Assembly: GCA_002298785.1 (NCBI GenBank)
Contig: DBMR01000055.1
Coordinates: 1-46,743, forward strand
DNA length: 46,743 nucleotides
Direction: 5' to 3'
Source of the DNA: Verrucomicrobia subdivision 3 bacterium UBA693
Lineage (GTDB): Bacteria; Verrucomicrobiota; Verrucomicrobiia; Limisphaerales; UBA8199
The position numbers and the translations under genes were made by a program. The notes below the pieces were generated by a model. The model saw only the letters and a list, made by a program, of their open reading frames with translations. It made no database searches and was not told the DNA's origin. The stretch's first letter is position 1. Every line of letters begins with the position of its first letter. Below are positions 16,770-25,843 of this stretch, one piece after another.

Positions 16770-17840
16770 CTATTTCTGAACTGGGGATTTACACGTCTTG
16801 GACACCACACCTAAGCCGCGCTTGCGCCACTCGCCGGGTGTGAATCCGGCGCTGCGCCGGAACACGGTAGCCAGATATTGGCTGGAATCAAATCCGCAGG
16901 CCAATGCAACTTCCGTGATGCTCCAACCGGGCTCGCTCACGAGCAGCTTTTTAGCCGCCTCCACCCGGCACTGATTGAGATATTTCGTAGGAGTGAGATT
17001 GGTAATTCGTTGACAGTAATTGGCAAAGGCGCTGGAAGCCAGGCCGCATTGAGCCGCCATCTCGGGCAGAGTCCAGCGGTTTTCCAGGTGCTTGGGCAAT
17101 TCACCCAAAAAAAGTTCGACCGTGCGCTGGGTGGTAATCAAATGCGGGTTTAGGGAGACCTCTTTCTGGTCGAGCAATTCACGCACCGCAATGAACAACT
17201 CGTTGATATATAGCTGTAAACGGGTTTGCACGCTGGATACGGGTGCCTGCTGCACCAAGGCCGCCAGTTTCTCGAAGCAGGCGCCAATCTCATCGTTGGC
17301 CCGCCACACAGGCTGCTCATTGTGACTCAGAACGGTGGTGAGCCGGCGCAAATCCGTGGGAGACAGAATCAGCCAATCTGGCCAATGCCAGGACTCATCC
17401 GGGCGACGCACCCCGACATCCAGAATCAGCCAGCACAATCGACTCGGACCCACATTAGGATTGCCCACGCGATGGCGCTGCCAGGGACGGGTGATGGTTA
17501 GGTGCCCGCTTTCAAGCTTGAAGCTCTCATTATCCACTTGGAAATCGGTTTTACCCCGCGCCAGGTAGGTCAACTCAATGCCCTCGTTCCGATGCCAGTC
17601 TAAACCCCAGGATTGAGCGACAGTGGCGTCCCAGAACCCTACGGTAGAAACTTCCGGCATCATGGCGCTGGGCATCATTCGACCCGGGTAACCGCGGCGA
17701 ACCAGGGCGGAGAGTCGAACCTCGCCGCGACGCACGGCTTCGCGCAATGGTTCGCAGCGATCCGCATGATAAGTCTGACCGAGGCTGAAGAAGACCGCCG
17801 GCTTCAAGTTTTCGTCCCGTCGTTTGGATGACTCAGCCAT
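16770..17840 (-). CDS. AraC-family transcriptional regulator
   Basis: A 356-residue regulator with a cupin-like sensing half and a C-terminal AraC double helix-turn-helix. The sensor is suggested by 'LDWHRNEGIELTYLARGKTDF' followed by 'ESGHLTITRPWQRHRVG'. The DNA-binding part runs from about residue 250, with WTLPEMAAQCGLASSAFANY, LNQCRVEAAKKLL and the family-typical ITEVALACGFDSSQYLATVF before FTPGEWR. Such proteins usually activate genes for sugar uptake or breakdown when a sugar binds. The downstream GxGYxYP gene and the divergent LamG gene are natural targets, but no operator was identified. ATG at 17840 is chosen; an upstream ATG at 17990 would add 50 residues of unlikely composition. 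Confidence 0.88.
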   Translation of the reverse strand: MAESSKRRDENLKPAVFFSLGQTYHADRCEPLREAVRRGEVRLSALVRRGYPGRMMPSAMMPEVSTVGFWDATVAQSWGLDWHRNEGIELTYLARGKTDFQVDNESFKLESGHLTITRPWQRHRVGNPNVGPSRLCWLILDVGVRRPDESWHWPDWLILSPTDLRRLTTVLSHNEQPVWRANDEIGACFEKLAALVQQAPVSSVQTRLQLYINELFIAVRELLDQKEVSLNPHLITTQRTVELFLGELPKHLENRWTLPEMAAQCGLASSAFANYCQRITNLTPTKYLNQCRVEAAKKLLVSEPGWSITEVALACGFDSSQYLATVFRRSAGFTPGEWRKRGLGVVSKTCKSPVQK

Positions 17841-18316
17841 GCGTGCTTTAGGTTGTATGACCTCTGGAGCATAGCGAATTACCAGCTCAATTACGTTCAA
17901 AAAATCGTAGTGTGGAAAAGTTGAAAAGCCAAGCGACCAAAAGTTTAACTCTTTGCCAGACGATTTCCAGGTAAGCCGCAACCTTCTCACCCTGATCTTC
18001 TGATTTACGCTGGCAAACCCAACTTCCCCGCCTCAATTCCTCAAACCGACGTGGATTGCGCCCCGGAACTGCCAAGTTTAAGCCTAAATTGCTGCGATCG
18101 TGCCGGTTCCATGGACTCAGGACCGAAGCCTGCGTTAATTTTCTGAGTATTTAGCGCCTTGGTCGACTGGACAACGTGGATCTTGGTTGGCCACAACTCT
18201 GCTGATGCGCGCCACGATTTCGTTCAAAAAATCCCACTCCCAAAATTTAGAAGAACTGGTTGACAGCTTTTGATAATTTTTACCCAAGCTCAATTGTCAC
18301 CAACACAAAACCTGCT
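17841..18316. other. Divergent intergenic region, AraC gene / LamG gene
   Basis: This 476-bp gap separates two divergent genes and must hold their promoters if the starts are right. A TTGACA at 18260-18265 is visible, but the nearest TATAAT-like hexamer (GATAAT, 18272-18277) is only six bases away, too close for a standard promoter. No Shine-Dalgarno-like sequence precedes ATG 18317. No repeat, RNA gene or conserved coding frame was recognised. Confidence 0.5.
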
Positions 18317-21300
18317 ATGAAGAAACTCGCCCCTCTCTGCTTCGCGCCGATGATCCTCGCCTGCTGCGGCGGCGTCAGCTTCGGCGCTGACCTCTCCGGC
18401 ACCATCACTTATCCCGGCAGCCAGACCGGATCGGTTCGAATTACCGCCAGCCAATCGTTCACGGGCAACAAGGTCCTCAAATTGAGCGGTGCAGGCACTG
18501 TGCGCATCGACTCACTGACCAGCTTGGCGGGCCCGGAACTCACCATTCAATTCTGGTTCAAAGGGGCCACCGTCCAGTCGGCGGTCCGGCAGCAAGCCAG
18601 CGGATACATCATCGCCGGATACAACGGGGGCCACCTGACTTCCAGCGACGGCGCTTTGGCGGGCGCGGTCGCCGGGGTGACGGACGGCAACTGGCACCAC
18701 GTCATCATGACCCGCAAACGGAATGGGACCATGGCTGGTTATGTGGATGGTGCGCTCAAGGGCAGCATGCCGGTGGGTAACACCGACCTGCCCAACGTGA
18801 ACGGGTCGGTGTACTTCGGCTCGCTGGCAAATCTGGGTGAATACACCATTGGCGAAATGGACGAGGTCGCCATTTGGAATCGGGCGCTTCCGGCCTCGGA
18901 GATTGCCACTAATTGGAGTTCGGCGTTGTCTCCCACCGCCGCTGGTTTGGTGGGGTATTGGAAATTCGACGATGACACCTTCAATGACTCAACCACCAAC
19001 GGTTTGGCCGGCACCCCAATCGGTGATGCCGCCATTGTCAATGATGACATTCCGATCTACAGCCAGACAATCGCGGTGGTCGGCCCGGGGCCCTACACAT
19101 TTACCGGCCTGCCCACGGGCGGCGGCTTTTCAGTGACGGCTTTTCTGGACGTCAACGGCGATACGATCAAACAATTCGGCGAGCCTTCGGGTGCCTACGC
19201 TGGCAACCCGTTTACCTTAAGCGGAAACCTTTCCGGAGTGAACCTGACTCTCACTGAACCACCTTACATTACCCAGCAACCCCAAGCGCCCGCGGGCAAC
19301 CGCGCTGGGGTAGGCGGGAATGTCAGCTTTTCGGTGACGGCGCTGGGAACGCCCAATTTGAGCTACCAGTGGTATCGGGATGCGGTAGCACTGATTAACG
19401 ACGCCAGGATCAGCGGAGCCACCACCGCAAACCTGCAAATCATCAACCTGGTGAGTGGCGATGCTGGCGGTTACTCCTGCAAGATTGCCAATGCGCAGGG
19501 TTCCGTGGCCAGCAAAGCACCCCAACTCTATGTTGTCAGTGATCCAAAAACCATCTCCGGCAACTTCATATACACTGGGAGCCAAACGGGGCAGGTTCAT
19601 ACCATCGTCTCCCAGTTACGAAGCAACAACAAAGTCCTCAACCTGAGCAATACCGCAACGAATTATGCAGCCACCACGCTACTGGACTTATCCGGAGATG
19701 AACTGTCGATTGAATACTGGTTCAAGGGTTCGGGCGTAAGTTCGGCCGTTCGACAGCAAGGCGGAGGCGGCTTCATCGTATCCGGTTGGGGCCCCAACCT
19801 GCATATTCTCTCCAACGATGGCGGCACCTCTGGTGTGAAAGTGTCCAACCCAACCACCGCAGTCACAGACGGGAACTGGCATCACGTCGCGATGAGTTGG
19901 AAACGCAACACAGTCAACGGCTTCGCCAGCTACCTGGACGGCGAACTAGTTGAGCAACGGAATAGCGCTGATGCGCCCATTCCAAGCATTGGCTCACAAG
20001 TTTTCTTCGGATCCTGGGGAGGGGTGTATGAGTTTAGCCAAGGCATGCTGGATGAGATCGCCATTTGGGGAAAGGCTCTCACCCGATCCGAAATTCGCAG
20101 CCATGCTCGCGACGGGCTCACCGGCTCCGAGACCGGCCTGAAAGGATACTGGAATTTCGATGATGGCCTGGGGCAGGACCTAACTTCTAACGGTAACAAC
20201 GCGGAATTGCGCGGCGGTGCAACGATCGACGCTGCTTCCATCCCTGGCCAGGGCGCGGTGTACGGCGATGTTTTTGGTGGCGTTGGCCCTTATACCATCA
20301 CCACCATACCAGCAGGCAACAATTACTCCCTGTTTGCTTTCCTCGACAACAACAGCAACGGGACCCAGGATGCCTTGGAACCGCGTGGCGCCTATGCCGG
20401 CAATCCTTTTAACCTCTCCTCCTCCCTAAGCGGAGCCGACATCACCTTATACGAACCCGCCTCCATTCTGACGAACCCGGTTTCAGTGACGGTGTTGGAA
20501 GGCGGGACGATCCGCTTGAACGCAGTCGCCGGGGGGACCTCGAATACCTTCCAGTGGCGCCACTATTCCACTCCTTTGGTAAACAGTGCCCGCGTGAGCG
20601 GCGCGCAGTCCAGTGCCCTGACGATCACAGGCGCCCTTTTGTCCGATGCCGGCGCTTACTCGCTGGCCGTTACTAATCCAGCGGGCACGGTTACAAGCCT
20701 GGCCGCTGGGGTGATCGTACAACCTGCAGCCCTGACCAATCAATTGATCGGCCGCTGGAGGTTCGACGAGACAACAGGCACGGTGGCGCAGGAGTCCACC
20801 GGCAGCTCACAAGCGGGGACGCTTTTCAACTTTCCGGGCGACAACTCGGAGTGGGTGCCCGGTTTGATCGGACGGGCTCTGAGCTTCAGTGACCCAGCCA
20901 ACCAAAACTATGTCATCGTCCCGGATTACGCCAAGCCCACCAACACGATGGCGGTTTCAGCCTGGGTGTGGGCGGAATCCCGCACCAACTGGAACAGCAT
21001 TGCCAAGAACTGGGGTAACAGCCAAGCCGGCCAGTTTCACTTCGGATTGTATGCCAACAGTGGAGAATTGCAGAGCCTGATGACCGACGGCGACGGCAAC
21101 GTCGTCACGGCGATGGACACTGTGCCGTTACCGCTAGGCGCTTGGCAGCACGTGGCTTTTGTGGCGGACGGAGCGCGCATGGTCCTATATCGCAACGGCA
21201 TCCAGGTCGCCGTTTCCGCTACGTATAACGGCGCCATACTTGCACCGCCAATGGCCAGCTTAGGCATCGGCGTGAGAACGGACGACTCCGGAACCGCCGC

Positions 21301-21613
21301 CGACGCCGGTCTGCCAGGATTCTGGCAGGGCAAACTGGACGACCTCGGTATTTGGAACCGCGCCTTGAGTGCGGACGAAATCCAGGGCCTGTACCTGTCC
21401 GGTCTGTCTGGCAAGGGCATTGATCAAGCGTCCCCCGTGAAACGCATCACAATCGGCGTCTCGCTCAGTGGAAACCAGATCACGGTTAATTACGAGGCCG
21501 GAATCCTGGAGTGGGCCGATGACCTTTCGGGAACCTGGACGGCGGTGCCGGGTGCCATTCCCCCGTCGTTTACTACCCCGGCGACCTTGAAAAGGTTCTT
21601 CCGCGTGCGTTGA
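18317..21613 (+). CDS. Secreted multidomain LamG/Ig-like protein with nested duplicated units
   Basis: A 1098-residue exported protein. The signal peptide is visible after MKKLAPLCFAPMILAC, ending near SFGA. Two homologous units follow (residues about 26-412 and 413-805). Each begins with a short SG...Y.GSQTG.V strand, continues with a LamG/concanavalin-like domain (WFKG, DGNWHHV, GYW.FDD), returns to a GPYT...AFLD.N...EP.GAYAGNPF segment and ends with an Ig-like domain. A third LamG domain (about 810-1040) and a C-terminal W...G.W...FFRVR module close the protein. LamG and Ig domains bind carbohydrates or proteins, so a surface adhesin or glycan-binding role is likely; no catalytic residues were recognised. 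ATG 18317 is chosen because the signal peptide starts there. Confidence 0.8.
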   Translation: MKKLAPLCFAPMILACCGGVSFGADLSGTITYPGSQTGSVRITASQSFTGNKVLKLSGAGTVRIDSLTSLAGPELTIQFWFKGATVQSAVRQQASGYIIAGYNGGHLTSSDGALAGAVAGVTDGNWHHVIMTRKRNGTMAGYVDGALKGSMPVGNTDLPNVNGSVYFGSLANLGEYTIGEMDEVAIWNRALPASEIATNWSSALSPTAAGLVGYWKFDDDTFNDSTTNGLAGTPIGDAAIVNDDIPIYSQTIAVVGPGPYTFTGLPTGGGFSVTAFLDVNGDTIKQFGEPSGAYAGNPFTLSGNLSGVNLTLTEPPYITQQPQAPAGNRAGVGGNVSFSVTALGTPNLSYQWYRDAVALINDARISGATTANLQIINLVSGDAGGYSCKIANAQGSVASKAPQLYVVSDPKTISGNFIYTGSQTGQVHTIVSQLRSNNKVLNLSNTATNYAATTLLDLSGDELSIEYWFKGSGVSSAVRQQGGGGFIVSGWGPNLHILSNDGGTSGVKVSNPTTAVTDGNWHHVAMSWKRNTVNGFASYLDGELVEQRNSADAPIPSIGSQVFFGSWGGVYEFSQGMLDEIAIWGKALTRSEIRSHARDGLTGSETGLKGYWNFDDGLGQDLTSNGNNAELRGGATIDAASIPGQGAVYGDVFGGVGPYTITTIPAGNNYSLFAFLDNNSNGTQDALEPRGAYAGNPFNLSSSLSGADITLYEPASILTNPVSVTVLEGGTIRLNAVAGGTSNTFQWRHYSTPLVNSARVSGAQSSALTITGALLSDAGAYSLAVTNPAGTVTSLAAGVIVQPAALTNQLIGRWRFDETTGTVAQESTGSSQAGTLFNFPGDNSEWVPGLIGRALSFSDPANQNYVIVPDYAKPTNTMAVSAWVWAESRTNWNSIAKNWGNSQAGQFHFGLYANSGELQSLMTDGDGNVVTAMDTVPLPLGAWQHVAFVADGARMVLYRNGIQVAVSATYNGAILAPPMASLGIGVRTDDSGTAADAGLPGFWQGKLDDLGIWNRALSADEIQGLYLSGLSGKGIDQASPVKRITIGVSLSGNQITVNYEAGILEWADDLSGTWTAVPGAIPPSFTTPATLKRFFRVR

Positions 21614-21732
21614 CAACGCCACCAATTGAGAGGGGTGGCGGCCCTCCAAGGTGCCGCCGCCCAATTCCCAAAAGGCACTACCATGGTTTGGCAAAAGCTT
21701 GTGTAAATGGACTTGTGGAACGAGAGTTGGAC

Positions 21733-22530
21733 ATGAATACCACCTGCGACCCAGCAACGCCTCCCGGCAAGGGGGGGTCTGCTTTTACCTTGATTGAATT
21801 GCTCGTCGTCATTGCGATCATTGCGATCCTGGCCAGCATGCTCCTGCCGGCGTTGAGCAAGGCCAAGCAGAAGGCGCACCAGGCGAGTTGCATCAATAAC
21901 AACCGCCAGATGATGATCAGTTCCCAGTTGTATGCCGACGACAACAGCGGGAAGCTGTGCTTCACGTTTGTGGTGCGCGGAGCGAATGTAGAGCGGAAGC
22001 TGTGGTTTAACCTCCTGGCTCCTTACTGCCGCTCGACCAACCTGGCGTTGTGCCCAACCGACGCAAAAGATTTGGCTATCAAGGCGTTCACCATTTATCC
22101 TTCGGAGAAGACGGATCAAGCGGTGATCAACTACGAATACAACTTCCAGTTGGGTGGCTGCGACTGGCCCGGTTCCTGGCCCAAGGAAACCTATCCGCCC
22201 CAGAGCTATGCCAACATCCGTAAGCCCTCGAACACAGTGCAATACACCGATGGTGGCAGCCGGCCCATCGACACCACTAATCCGGAAAAATGCATCACCA
22301 TTCAGTCACCCGAAAAACCCGGGTGCTGGATCGTGCAGGATCCTTCCGGTTCCGCCAAGCCTTCGCCAATGGCGCTCGACCCGGGCGACCCGAACTGGGG
22401 CGGACCGCGGCTCAAGCATAATGGCCGCAGTGTAGTGATGTTTGTGGACGGACATGCGGAGGCGACAAAGTCCTCGCGGTGGTATTGGTCGGGAACCCCA
22501 TGGTTGAAACCGGACGTGGGCGGCCAGTAG
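21733..22530 (+). CDS. Type II secretion/pilin-like protein with H-x9-DG tail
   Basis: A 265-residue protein with a 17-residue leader and the class III prepilin signal AFTLIELLVVIAIIAILA followed by LPALSKAKQKA, a form typical of Verrucomicrobiota. The residue before the conserved Phe is Ala, not the Gly of model prepilins. Near the C-terminus HNGRSVVMFVDG gives the H-x9-DG spacing of the planctomycete/verrucomicrobial pseudopilin family. These genomes carry many copies, usually of unknown role and without a secretion operon nearby, as here. ATG 21733 gives a normal leader; the open frame extends upstream to 21610 into the end of the LamG gene. A sequencing-style name such as general secretion protein G would be a guess. 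Confidence 0.88.
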   Translation: MNTTCDPATPPGKGGSAFTLIELLVVIAIIAILASMLLPALSKAKQKAHQASCINNNRQMMISSQLYADDNSGKLCFTFVVRGANVERKLWFNLLAPYCRSTNLALCPTDAKDLAIKAFTIYPSEKTDQAVINYEYNFQLGGCDWPGSWPKETYPPQSYANIRKPSNTVQYTDGGSRPIDTTNPEKCITIQSPEKPGCWIVQDPSGSAKPSPMALDPGDPNWGGPRLKHNGRSVVMFVDGHAEATKSSRWYWSGTPWLKPDVGGQ

Positions 22531-22560
22531 CCGCCTGATCCGCAGTTTACGGTTCGATAC

Positions 22561-22586
22561 CGGGCGCGAGAATCATTCCGCGCCCG
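22561..22586 (+). other. GC-rich hairpin between pseudopilin and Gfo/Idh genes
   Basis: CGGGCGCG (22561-22568) and CGCGCCCG (22579-22586) can form an eight-pair stem with a ten-base loop, 31 bp after the pseudopilin stop. No T-run follows, so it is not a standard intrinsic terminator. It could stabilise or process the transcript end, or be chance in GC-rich DNA. Confidence 0.3.
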
Positions 22587-22622
22587 CAGCATAAGCAGTG
22601 TGTGGCTCGAAAATTAACGACT

Positions 22623-23912
22623 ATGAAATCGATATCTTCGTCACGAATGAAAGCACGGACACTCTCCCGTCGGGATTTCCTGCGCACGAGCGCGCGTGCG
22701 GCGGCGGTCGCTGGGGTAGTCTCCGGGTTTCCCTTGCTGGCGCGCGGCCGCGTGCTGGGAGCGAACGATCAGATTGGGGTGGGATTTATCGGGGTGGGCG
22801 GCAGAGGTTCCGGCCACGTGGGAACGGTGCAACGCCTGGCCAAGGGCGGGGAGAAGGTCAAAGTCGTGGCGGTCTGCGACGCCTTCCGCTATCGACTCGA
22901 GGAGTCGGCCAAGGCCAGCGGCGCCAAGGCGTACAGCAAACACGCCGAGTTGCTGGCCGACCCGAATGTCGATGTCGTCTGTATCGCCACGCCGGACCGT
23001 TTGCATGTGCCGCAAGGGATCGACGCCGTGCGCGCGGGCAAGGATGTGTATTGTGAAAAGCCCATGGGGCACTGGACCCAGTTCAACCTTAGCAAACAGT
23101 TCTGCGAGGAAACCGTTAAATTGAAACGGGTCGTCCAAATCGGCAACCAGGGCAATTCGAGCCCCGCCTGGCAGAAGGTCAAAGAACTCGTGCAGCAGGG
23201 AGCCATCGGTCGGGTGCAACTCGTCAATGCCGGTTTCTTCCGCTACGGCGATTGGGGTGAACGCATGCTCATCGCCGACCCGGAAGCCAAACCCGGACCG
23301 GACCTGGACTGGGAAGCGTTTCTGGGTGACGCACCCAAGGTGCCGTTCACCGTGCAGCGCTTCTTCAGTTGGCGAAAATATCTGGATTACGCAGGCGGAC
23401 CCTGCACCGACCTGCTGCCCCACCTCTTCACCCCCTTCGCCAGCGCTATTGGACTCAAATTCCCCTCCCGTGCCGTGGCTTCCGGGGGCATCTTCAAATA
23501 CGATACCTACGACCGAGAGGTGCCGGACACCTTCAACATGTGCCTGGATTATCCCGAAAAACTCTCCGTCGTGGTCGTCTCGACACTGGCCAACAACTAC
23601 GTTACGGAACCGGCCATACATGGTGACGAAGGCACTCTGACCCTGCAAAATCCTGGCGAATGGAACGTTGGCATCGATAGCGTCACCATCGTGCCTCGCC
23701 AGGGGGAACGAAAGGTGTTCCCGATGCAAAAGGGCGATACGACGATGGCGCATTGGCAGAACTTCCTCAACTGCGTCCGCACCCGCGAAAAGCCCGTGAG
23801 CGATGTCGAGTTTGGTCTCCACGTTCAGGCAGCGCTGAACATGTCGATGCTCAGCCTGCTGAAGGACAAGGTGGTGAAATTCGACTTTTCCCGGAATGAG
23901 ATCGTCCTGTAA
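22623..23912 (+). CDS. Tat-exported Gfo/Idh/MocA-family dehydrogenase (first copy)
   Basis: A 429-residue NAD(P)-dependent-type oxidoreductase. The N-terminus carries a twin-arginine signal (LSRRDFLRTSARAAAVAG). The dinucleotide-binding fold shows VGFIGVGGRGSG, and the catalytic lysine lies in the classic CEKPMGHW motif. A C-terminal alpha/beta domain follows with FFSWRKYLDYAGGPCTDLLPH, whose His is a typical substrate-site residue. Exported members are thought to carry a tightly bound cofactor, because free NAD is absent outside the cytoplasm; that is known of the family and not visible here. The neighbours suggest oxidation of a sugar hydroxyl to a keto sugar. ATG 22623 is chosen; ATG 22647 is a shorter alternative. 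It heads a four-gene + strand run. Confidence 0.9.
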   Translation: MKSISSSRMKARTLSRRDFLRTSARAAAVAGVVSGFPLLARGRVLGANDQIGVGFIGVGGRGSGHVGTVQRLAKGGEKVKVVAVCDAFRYRLEESAKASGAKAYSKHAELLADPNVDVVCIATPDRLHVPQGIDAVRAGKDVYCEKPMGHWTQFNLSKQFCEETVKLKRVVQIGNQGNSSPAWQKVKELVQQGAIGRVQLVNAGFFRYGDWGERMLIADPEAKPGPDLDWEAFLGDAPKVPFTVQRFFSWRKYLDYAGGPCTDLLPHLFTPFASAIGLKFPSRAVASGGIFKYDTYDREVPDTFNMCLDYPEKLSVVVVSTLANNYVTEPAIHGDEGTLTLQNPGEWNVGIDSVTIVPRQGERKVFPMQKGDTTMAHWQNFLNCVRTREKPVSDVEFGLHVQAALNMSMLSLLKDKVVKFDFSRNEIVL

Positions 23913-23927
23913 CCAACCCCACATGCT

Positions 23928-24935
23928 ATGAATCACGCTTTACCGTCTCCTGCCGCACCACAGTTTTCCTGGCGACGCCGAGTTTTGGGACATGCCCTTG
24001 TCCTGGCCGGTGCCGTCTGTTGCTTGATTCCGGCAGCGGTATCGGCCGCCGGGTTGGCGGTCGAGGATACCTCGCGTCCAACCCAGTGGACCATTACCTA
24101 CGATAACCAACCCGTCATGGTCTATGCCTCCGATCCACAGAAGTTCAAACCCTACGTGAAAGCACTTAACACTATGGCCGGCTACGGCGTGCTGCGAGAT
24201 TCACCCTCGGATCACCTGCATCACCACGCTTTGATGTACGGCATTAAGGTCAACGGGGTGAATTTCTGGGAGGAATCGCCCGGGTGCGGAGTGCAAAAGG
24301 TGGTGGAAACTTCTCGCCCGCAGATCCTGCAAAGTATTGCCGGGATGCCCCAAGCCCGGTTGGTCCAGGTGCTTTACTGGCTCGCGCCGGAGCACGCGTT
24401 CCTGCCAAACACCAACTCCCCGGCCCTGCTGATCGAGCGCCGGACTCTCACCCTTACGTTGGACCTGCAAAAGAAGGAAACCGCCCTGCACTGGAAATCC
24501 GAATTTGAGGTCGGTTCCGCGACCAACGTGGTAACACTCACCGGCGCTAATTATCATGGTCTGGGCATGAGATTCCTGCCGGAACTCGACGCGCCGGCGG
24601 TCCATCTCACAGCGGAAGGCCGCCCGGACTTGTCGGGCAATAAGCAGGATGTTTCCACTCACGGCTGGGAAGCCGTGGTCTTCGATGTCCCGGGAAAACC
24701 GGCTACCATCGCGCTTTACGGAGATCCCGGCAACGCGCGCGGTAATGCGCATTACTTCGCGATGAAGACCCCCTTCGCCTATCTTTCCGCCACCCAGGGG
24801 CTGGATCGGGAGCCGCTGGTTTACCGCAAAGGCGATCGGTTCGAACTGAATTACCTGATCACCGTCAGCCCCGAACTGCGCTCCACTGAGGTGCTCGCCG
24901 AACGCGGCCGACAGTGGATTGCCTCACCCCATTAA
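23928..24935 (+). CDS. DUF6807 family exported protein
   Basis: A 335-residue protein with an N-terminal export signal (RRRVLGHALVLAGAVCCL, then AVSAAG); the run of arginines makes Tat export possible but Sec is equally plausible. The hallmark is the histidine-rich SPSDHLHHHALMYGIKVNG near residue 90, matching the DUF6807 family, which some databases label PmoA after a misleading name unrelated to particulate methane monooxygenase. The body is beta-rich and has no cofactor motif. Position between a dehydrogenase and a sugar isomerase suggests it acts on a modified sugar; the clustered histidines could bind metal or serve in catalysis. It begins 15 bp after the first Gfo/Idh gene. Confidence 0.78.
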   Translation: MNHALPSPAAPQFSWRRRVLGHALVLAGAVCCLIPAAVSAAGLAVEDTSRPTQWTITYDNQPVMVYASDPQKFKPYVKALNTMAGYGVLRDSPSDHLHHHALMYGIKVNGVNFWEESPGCGVQKVVETSRPQILQSIAGMPQARLVQVLYWLAPEHAFLPNTNSPALLIERRTLTLTLDLQKKETALHWKSEFEVGSATNVVTLTGANYHGLGMRFLPELDAPAVHLTAEGRPDLSGNKQDVSTHGWEAVVFDVPGKPATIALYGDPGNARGNAHYFAMKTPFAYLSATQGLDREPLVYRKGDRFELNYLITVSPELRSTEVLAERGRQWIASPH

Positions 24936-24969
24936 ATCCAAATATCAGAACTAAACTGCTACAAACATT

Positions 24970-25794
24970 ATGAGCAAAATCAAAATTGGTATTAATATGG
25001 AGTTCGTCCGCCATGAGGACAAATCCTTCGAATGGGGCGTGCAAAAAGCGGCGTCGCTGGGATACGAATATGTTGAACCGATGGTTCACTGGGGGCGCGA
25101 GCTGCTGAGCGAAGCCGGCTACTTCCATAGTGTTTCGATGCTCGACGACCCGTTCCGCGTCAAGAAGGCTTGTGCCAAGGCTGGCATCAAGCTCTCGGGC
25201 CTCTCCGCGCACACTCCGATCACGAAACCCGAGATTGGAGTCGAGTATCTCAAGCAGGCGATTCGGTTCGCCGCCGAATGCGGCGCGCCGGTGGTGAACA
25301 CCGACGAGGGCCCGAAGCAACCCTGGACGACCGAAGCGGAAGACCATCTGCTCATGCGCTACACCTTGATGGAGGCGTCAAAGGTCGCGGAGCCGCGCGG
25401 GATTTTCATCGGCCTGGAACCTCACCAACAGTACAGCAAACATCCCCAGGGCTTGGACCGCATTTACCACCTGGTGAAGAGTCCGGCCATCGGGATCAAC
25501 TTCGACACCGGCAACAGCTACCTGTGCGGCCATGATCCCTACAAATGGCTGCAGAAAGTGCTCGGCCGCCTCGTCCACTTGCACGCCAAAGACATTTCCG
25601 TGCAACAATCCTCGAGCGAACGCGGCAAGGTCACCGGCACGCCAGTCGGCTGCGCTTGCGGCGACGGGGTGATTGACTGGGCGCGGGTGATCCGGATCTG
25701 CAAGAAAGCCAAACGCGATATTGTGTTCTCCGTGGAGTGCGGCACCGTCGAACAGGCCGAGCGCTCCATTGTCCATCTAAGAAAATTGATGTAA
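24970..25794 (+). CDS. Sugar phosphate isomerase/epimerase-like TIM-barrel protein
   Basis: A 274-residue protein of the xylose-isomerase-like TIM-barrel superfamily. Metal and substrate residues typical of the family are visible: the Glu in IGLEPHQQY, the Asp in INFDTGNSY, the His and Asp in LVHLHAKDIS and the late Glu in FSVECGT. It lacks a signal peptide and should be cytoplasmic, unlike its exported neighbours. Family members interconvert or open keto sugars and related compounds; with Gfo/Idh neighbours a role in handling imported 3-keto sugars is reasonable but unproven. The gene is 34 bp after the DUF6807 gene and 49 bp before the second dehydrogenase. Confidence 0.85.
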   Translation: MSKIKIGINMEFVRHEDKSFEWGVQKAASLGYEYVEPMVHWGRELLSEAGYFHSVSMLDDPFRVKKACAKAGIKLSGLSAHTPITKPEIGVEYLKQAIRFAAECGAPVVNTDEGPKQPWTTEAEDHLLMRYTLMEASKVAEPRGIFIGLEPHQQYSKHPQGLDRIYHLVKSPAIGINFDTGNSYLCGHDPYKWLQKVLGRLVHLHAKDISVQQSSSERGKVTGTPVGCACGDGVIDWARVIRICKKAKRDIVFSVECGTVEQAERSIVHLRKLM

Positions 25795-25843
25795 GCAGGT
25801 TAATTCCTCACGCCACAATTTGGCATTGCAGAATGAATGAATC

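Noticed and set aside
18260..18277. TTGACA followed by GATAAT before the LamG gene
   Set aside because: The spacer is only six bases, so the hexamers cannot form a standard sigma-70 promoter.
22641..23936. 431-codon minus-strand open frame
   Set aside because: Antisense to the first Gfo/Idh gene. Long shadow frames are common in high-GC coding DNA.
23928..24935. Reading the DUF6807 gene as a methane monooxygenase subunit
   Set aside because: The PmoA label of this family is a historical misnomer. The protein is a soluble exported beta-rich protein without the membrane helices of particulate methane monooxygenase.
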